Of a stretch of DNA of 7,497 bases, positions 6,680 to 7,497 are shown piece after piece; the first letter of the stretch is position 1; each line of letters begins with the position of its first letter. The stretch comes from Acetobacteraceae bacterium (GTDB lineage: Bacteria > Pseudomonadota > Alphaproteobacteria > Acetobacterales > Acetobacteraceae). Below the pieces are notes generated by a model. The model had not been told where the DNA came from. It was given only the letters and a program-made list of their open reading frames with translations, and did no database searches. The stretch covers positions 1 to 7,497 of the forward strand of contig CANJOG010000077.1 in the NCBI GenBank assembly GCA_947475475.1, in the 5' to 3' direction. Both the position numbers and the translations under genes were made by a program.

Positions 6680-7092
6680 TTGCCCTTCCAGCCACCGACT
6701 TTGCAGAGATATTTCCACTCCGCCTCGGTCACCGGCCCCACCGACAGGCGCGACTGCCGCAGCAACGCCATCCCTTCCAACGACGGATCGGCCTTGATCG
6801 CTGCCAGCGTGATCGGCTTCGGCATCGGGCCGACCGCCTTCATATCCACGCAGACCCAGGGCCCGGATTCCGCGCTCGGGTCCGGATAGGCCTCGCGCGC
6901 CACCTCCACCACACCGACAATCTCCTTGCCGATATTGGAATGGTAGAAGAAGGCACGATCACCCTTCTTCATCGCCATCATGTTCAGTTTGGCGGTGTGA
7001 TTGCGCACCCCGGTCCAGGGCTCCACGCCATTTTCCACCTGCTGATCCCAGGAGAAAGCGTCAGGCTCGGATTTGACCAGCCAGTATTTCAT
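6676..7092 (-). CDS. EVE domain protein (thymocyte nuclear protein 1-like)
   Basis: The protein has 138 residues and is one complete EVE (PUA-like) domain. The family marks are all present: YWLVKSEPDAFSWDQ (3-17), WTGVRNHTAKLNMMAMKKGD (26-45), FFYHSNIGKEIVGVVEV (48-64), AYPDPS (68-73) and a C-terminal LSVGPVTEAEW. EVE domains are thought to hold modified nucleobases in an aromatic cage; in some bacteria they are fused to nucleases that sense modified DNA, while free-standing copies like this one have no settled role. The start ATG 7092-7090 overlaps the yciI stop as ATGA, indicating translational coupling, and its own stop overlaps the Rieske start as GTGA. Confidence 0.93.
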   Translation of the reverse strand: MKYWLVKSEPDAFSWDQQVENGVEPWTGVRNHTAKLNMMAMKKGDRAFFYHSNIGKEIVGVVEVAREAYPDPSAESGPWVCVDMKAVGPMPKPITLAAIKADPSLEGMALLRQSRLSVGPVTEAEWKYLCKVGGWKGK

Positions 7093-7382
7093 CCGAGCAG
7101 CTCGCCATCCTTCACCACGATGCGCATCGGCCGGATGAAGGAGCTCTCGAACAGCCCAGCCTTGGTGTACGGATCGCCCGCCACATAGGCCTCCGCCTCG
7201 GCGCGATCGGCCGCTTCCAGCAGCACGATGGACCCGATCGGCTTGCCTTCAGGATCGAGCATCGGCCCGCCCAGCGTCAACTTCTTGCCCCAGGACTTCA
7301 AATATTCGAGATGCTTCGGCCGCGTCGCGAGGCGCAGCTCCACGTGGGCCGGCTTGTCGTTGCAATAGATGGCGAACAGCAT
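7089..7382 (-). CDS. YciI-like protein
   Basis: The protein has 97 residues, the usual length of the YciI ferredoxin-like alpha/beta barrel family. Matching features are the N-terminal strand MLFAIYCNDKP, a His at the start of helix 1 (RPKHLEYLKSW), LTLGGPMLDPEGKPIGSIVLLEA and the conserved GDPYTKAGLFESSFIRPM segment. The family is suspected to include small enzymes using a His/Asp pair, but physiological substrates are mostly unknown. ATG 7382-7380 is preceded by AGGGGAG (7396-7390) at 7 nt spacing, a good ribosome binding site. It is the first gene of a three-gene operon. Only about 30 bp separate it from the end of an IS5-type element, so its native promoter has probably been displaced. 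Confidence 0.92.
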   Translation of the reverse strand: MLFAIYCNDKPAHVELRLATRPKHLEYLKSWGKKLTLGGPMLDPEGKPIGSIVLLEAADRAEAEAYVAGDPYTKAGLFESSFIRPMRIVVKDGELLG

Positions 7383-7389
7383 GGCGTTT

Positions 7390-7396
7390 CTCCCCT
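7390..7396 (-). promoter_or_regulatory. Ribosome binding site of the yciI-like gene
   Basis: AGGGGAG on the minus strand stands 7 nt before the start codon. It lies outside the IS end and is therefore native; no promoter fits in the remaining space before the IS boundary. Confidence 0.65.
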
Positions 7397-7412
7397 GTGT
7401 CTGGCGCGGAGA

Positions 7413-7497
7413 CTAGGCTGTGTGGACAGATTTAACCAGCATCAGCGCGCACGCGAAACTGATGATGGCTGAGTAGCTGATGTCGGTTTTTTCGCAC
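7413..7497 (-). CDS. IS5-type transposase, C-terminal end (partial)
   Basis: The minus-strand frame from the window edge reads CEKTDISYSAIISFACALMLV followed by KSVHTA and TAG (stop 7415-7413). The pattern Tyr/Cys-(D/E)-K-T-(D)-x-S followed by a hydrophobic helix is the usual C-terminus of IS5-family DDE transposases (after the RRIATRY segment, which would lie just outside). Only 27 residues are visible, so subgroup and intactness cannot be judged. It reads in the same direction as yciI and could supply read-through transcription. Confidence 0.75.
   Translation of the reverse strand, partial: CEKTDISYSAIISFACALMLVKSVHTA
7414..7497 (-). mobile_element. End of an IS5-type insertion sequence (partial)
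   Basis: The element enters from the right. Its tip is probably at about 7416, where GGCTGTGTGGACAGATTTAA begins, preceded by TA or CTAG (7413-7416). Both are recognised target duplications for groups of the IS5 family (family knowledge). The transposase stop codon TAG falls on this junction. The other end is outside the window, so the inverted repeat and duplication cannot be confirmed. Confidence 0.62.

Noticed and set aside
6680..6718. Longer Rieske start at ATG 6718
   Set aside because: The added 13 residues lie within the EVE gene; the GTGA overlap with a nearby Shine-Dalgarno sequence fits better.
1..7497. Composite transposon formed by the two flanking IS ends
   Set aside because: The transposase remnants belong to different families, so they cannot mobilise the segment together.

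Overview
The window reads as a high-GC chromosomal segment from an alphaproteobacterium, most likely from the Rhodospirillales/Acetobacteraceae side. This is inferred from strong G/C preference at third codon positions, the flavour of the protein families (alphaproteobacterial YciI, EVE, Rieske, DUF849 and ArnT-like proteins) and the Lys/Ala-rich tails. No rRNA or marker gene is present, so the placement is tentative.

Layout: (1) Bases 1-353 are the end of an insertion sequence with the 5' part of an IS3-type OrfA transposase gene reading leftward off the window. (2) Immediately inside it, from 354 to 1806 (+), lies an ArnT-like lipid-linked-sugar glycosyltransferase that has lost its first membrane helix and catalytic loop, evidently through the IS insertion. 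(3) From 1807 to 3744 (-) is a convergent GT-B (family 4 type) glycosyltransferase of 645 aa. It carries lysine-rich, histone-H1-like N- and C-terminal tails, and the C-terminal tail is built from about eleven pentapeptide repeats. Its stop codon directly abuts that of the ArnT remnant. (4) A 172-bp divergent intergenic region (3745-3916) contains an 18-bp tandem repeat. (5) From 3917 to 6331 (+) come a DHA2-type major facilitator transporter and a DUF849/BKACE (beta-keto acid cleavage) enzyme, 60 bp apart and probably one operon. (6) From 6341 to 7382 (-) is a tight three-gene operon reading yciI -> EVE-domain gene -> Rieske [2Fe-2S] gene, joined by ATGA and GTGA start/stop overlaps. (7) Bases 7413-7497 are the C-terminal end of an IS5-type transposase (-), whose element end lies about 33 bp upstream of the yciI start.

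How the parts fit: the two glycosyltransferases suggest a former envelope-glycan or lipid-modification locus, one partner of which is now broken. The transporter/BKACE pair looks like uptake or efflux of a carboxylic acid plus beta-keto acid catabolism, with unknown substrate. The YciI/EVE/Rieske operon is made of small accessory proteins of unknown joint role, and its native upstream region has been replaced by an IS. No CRISPR, tRNA, rRNA, phage gene or clear rho-independent terminator was seen. The most unusual items are the H1-like tails on the glycosyltransferase, the variant active-site motif of the BKACE protein and the IS-remodelled edges of the segment.
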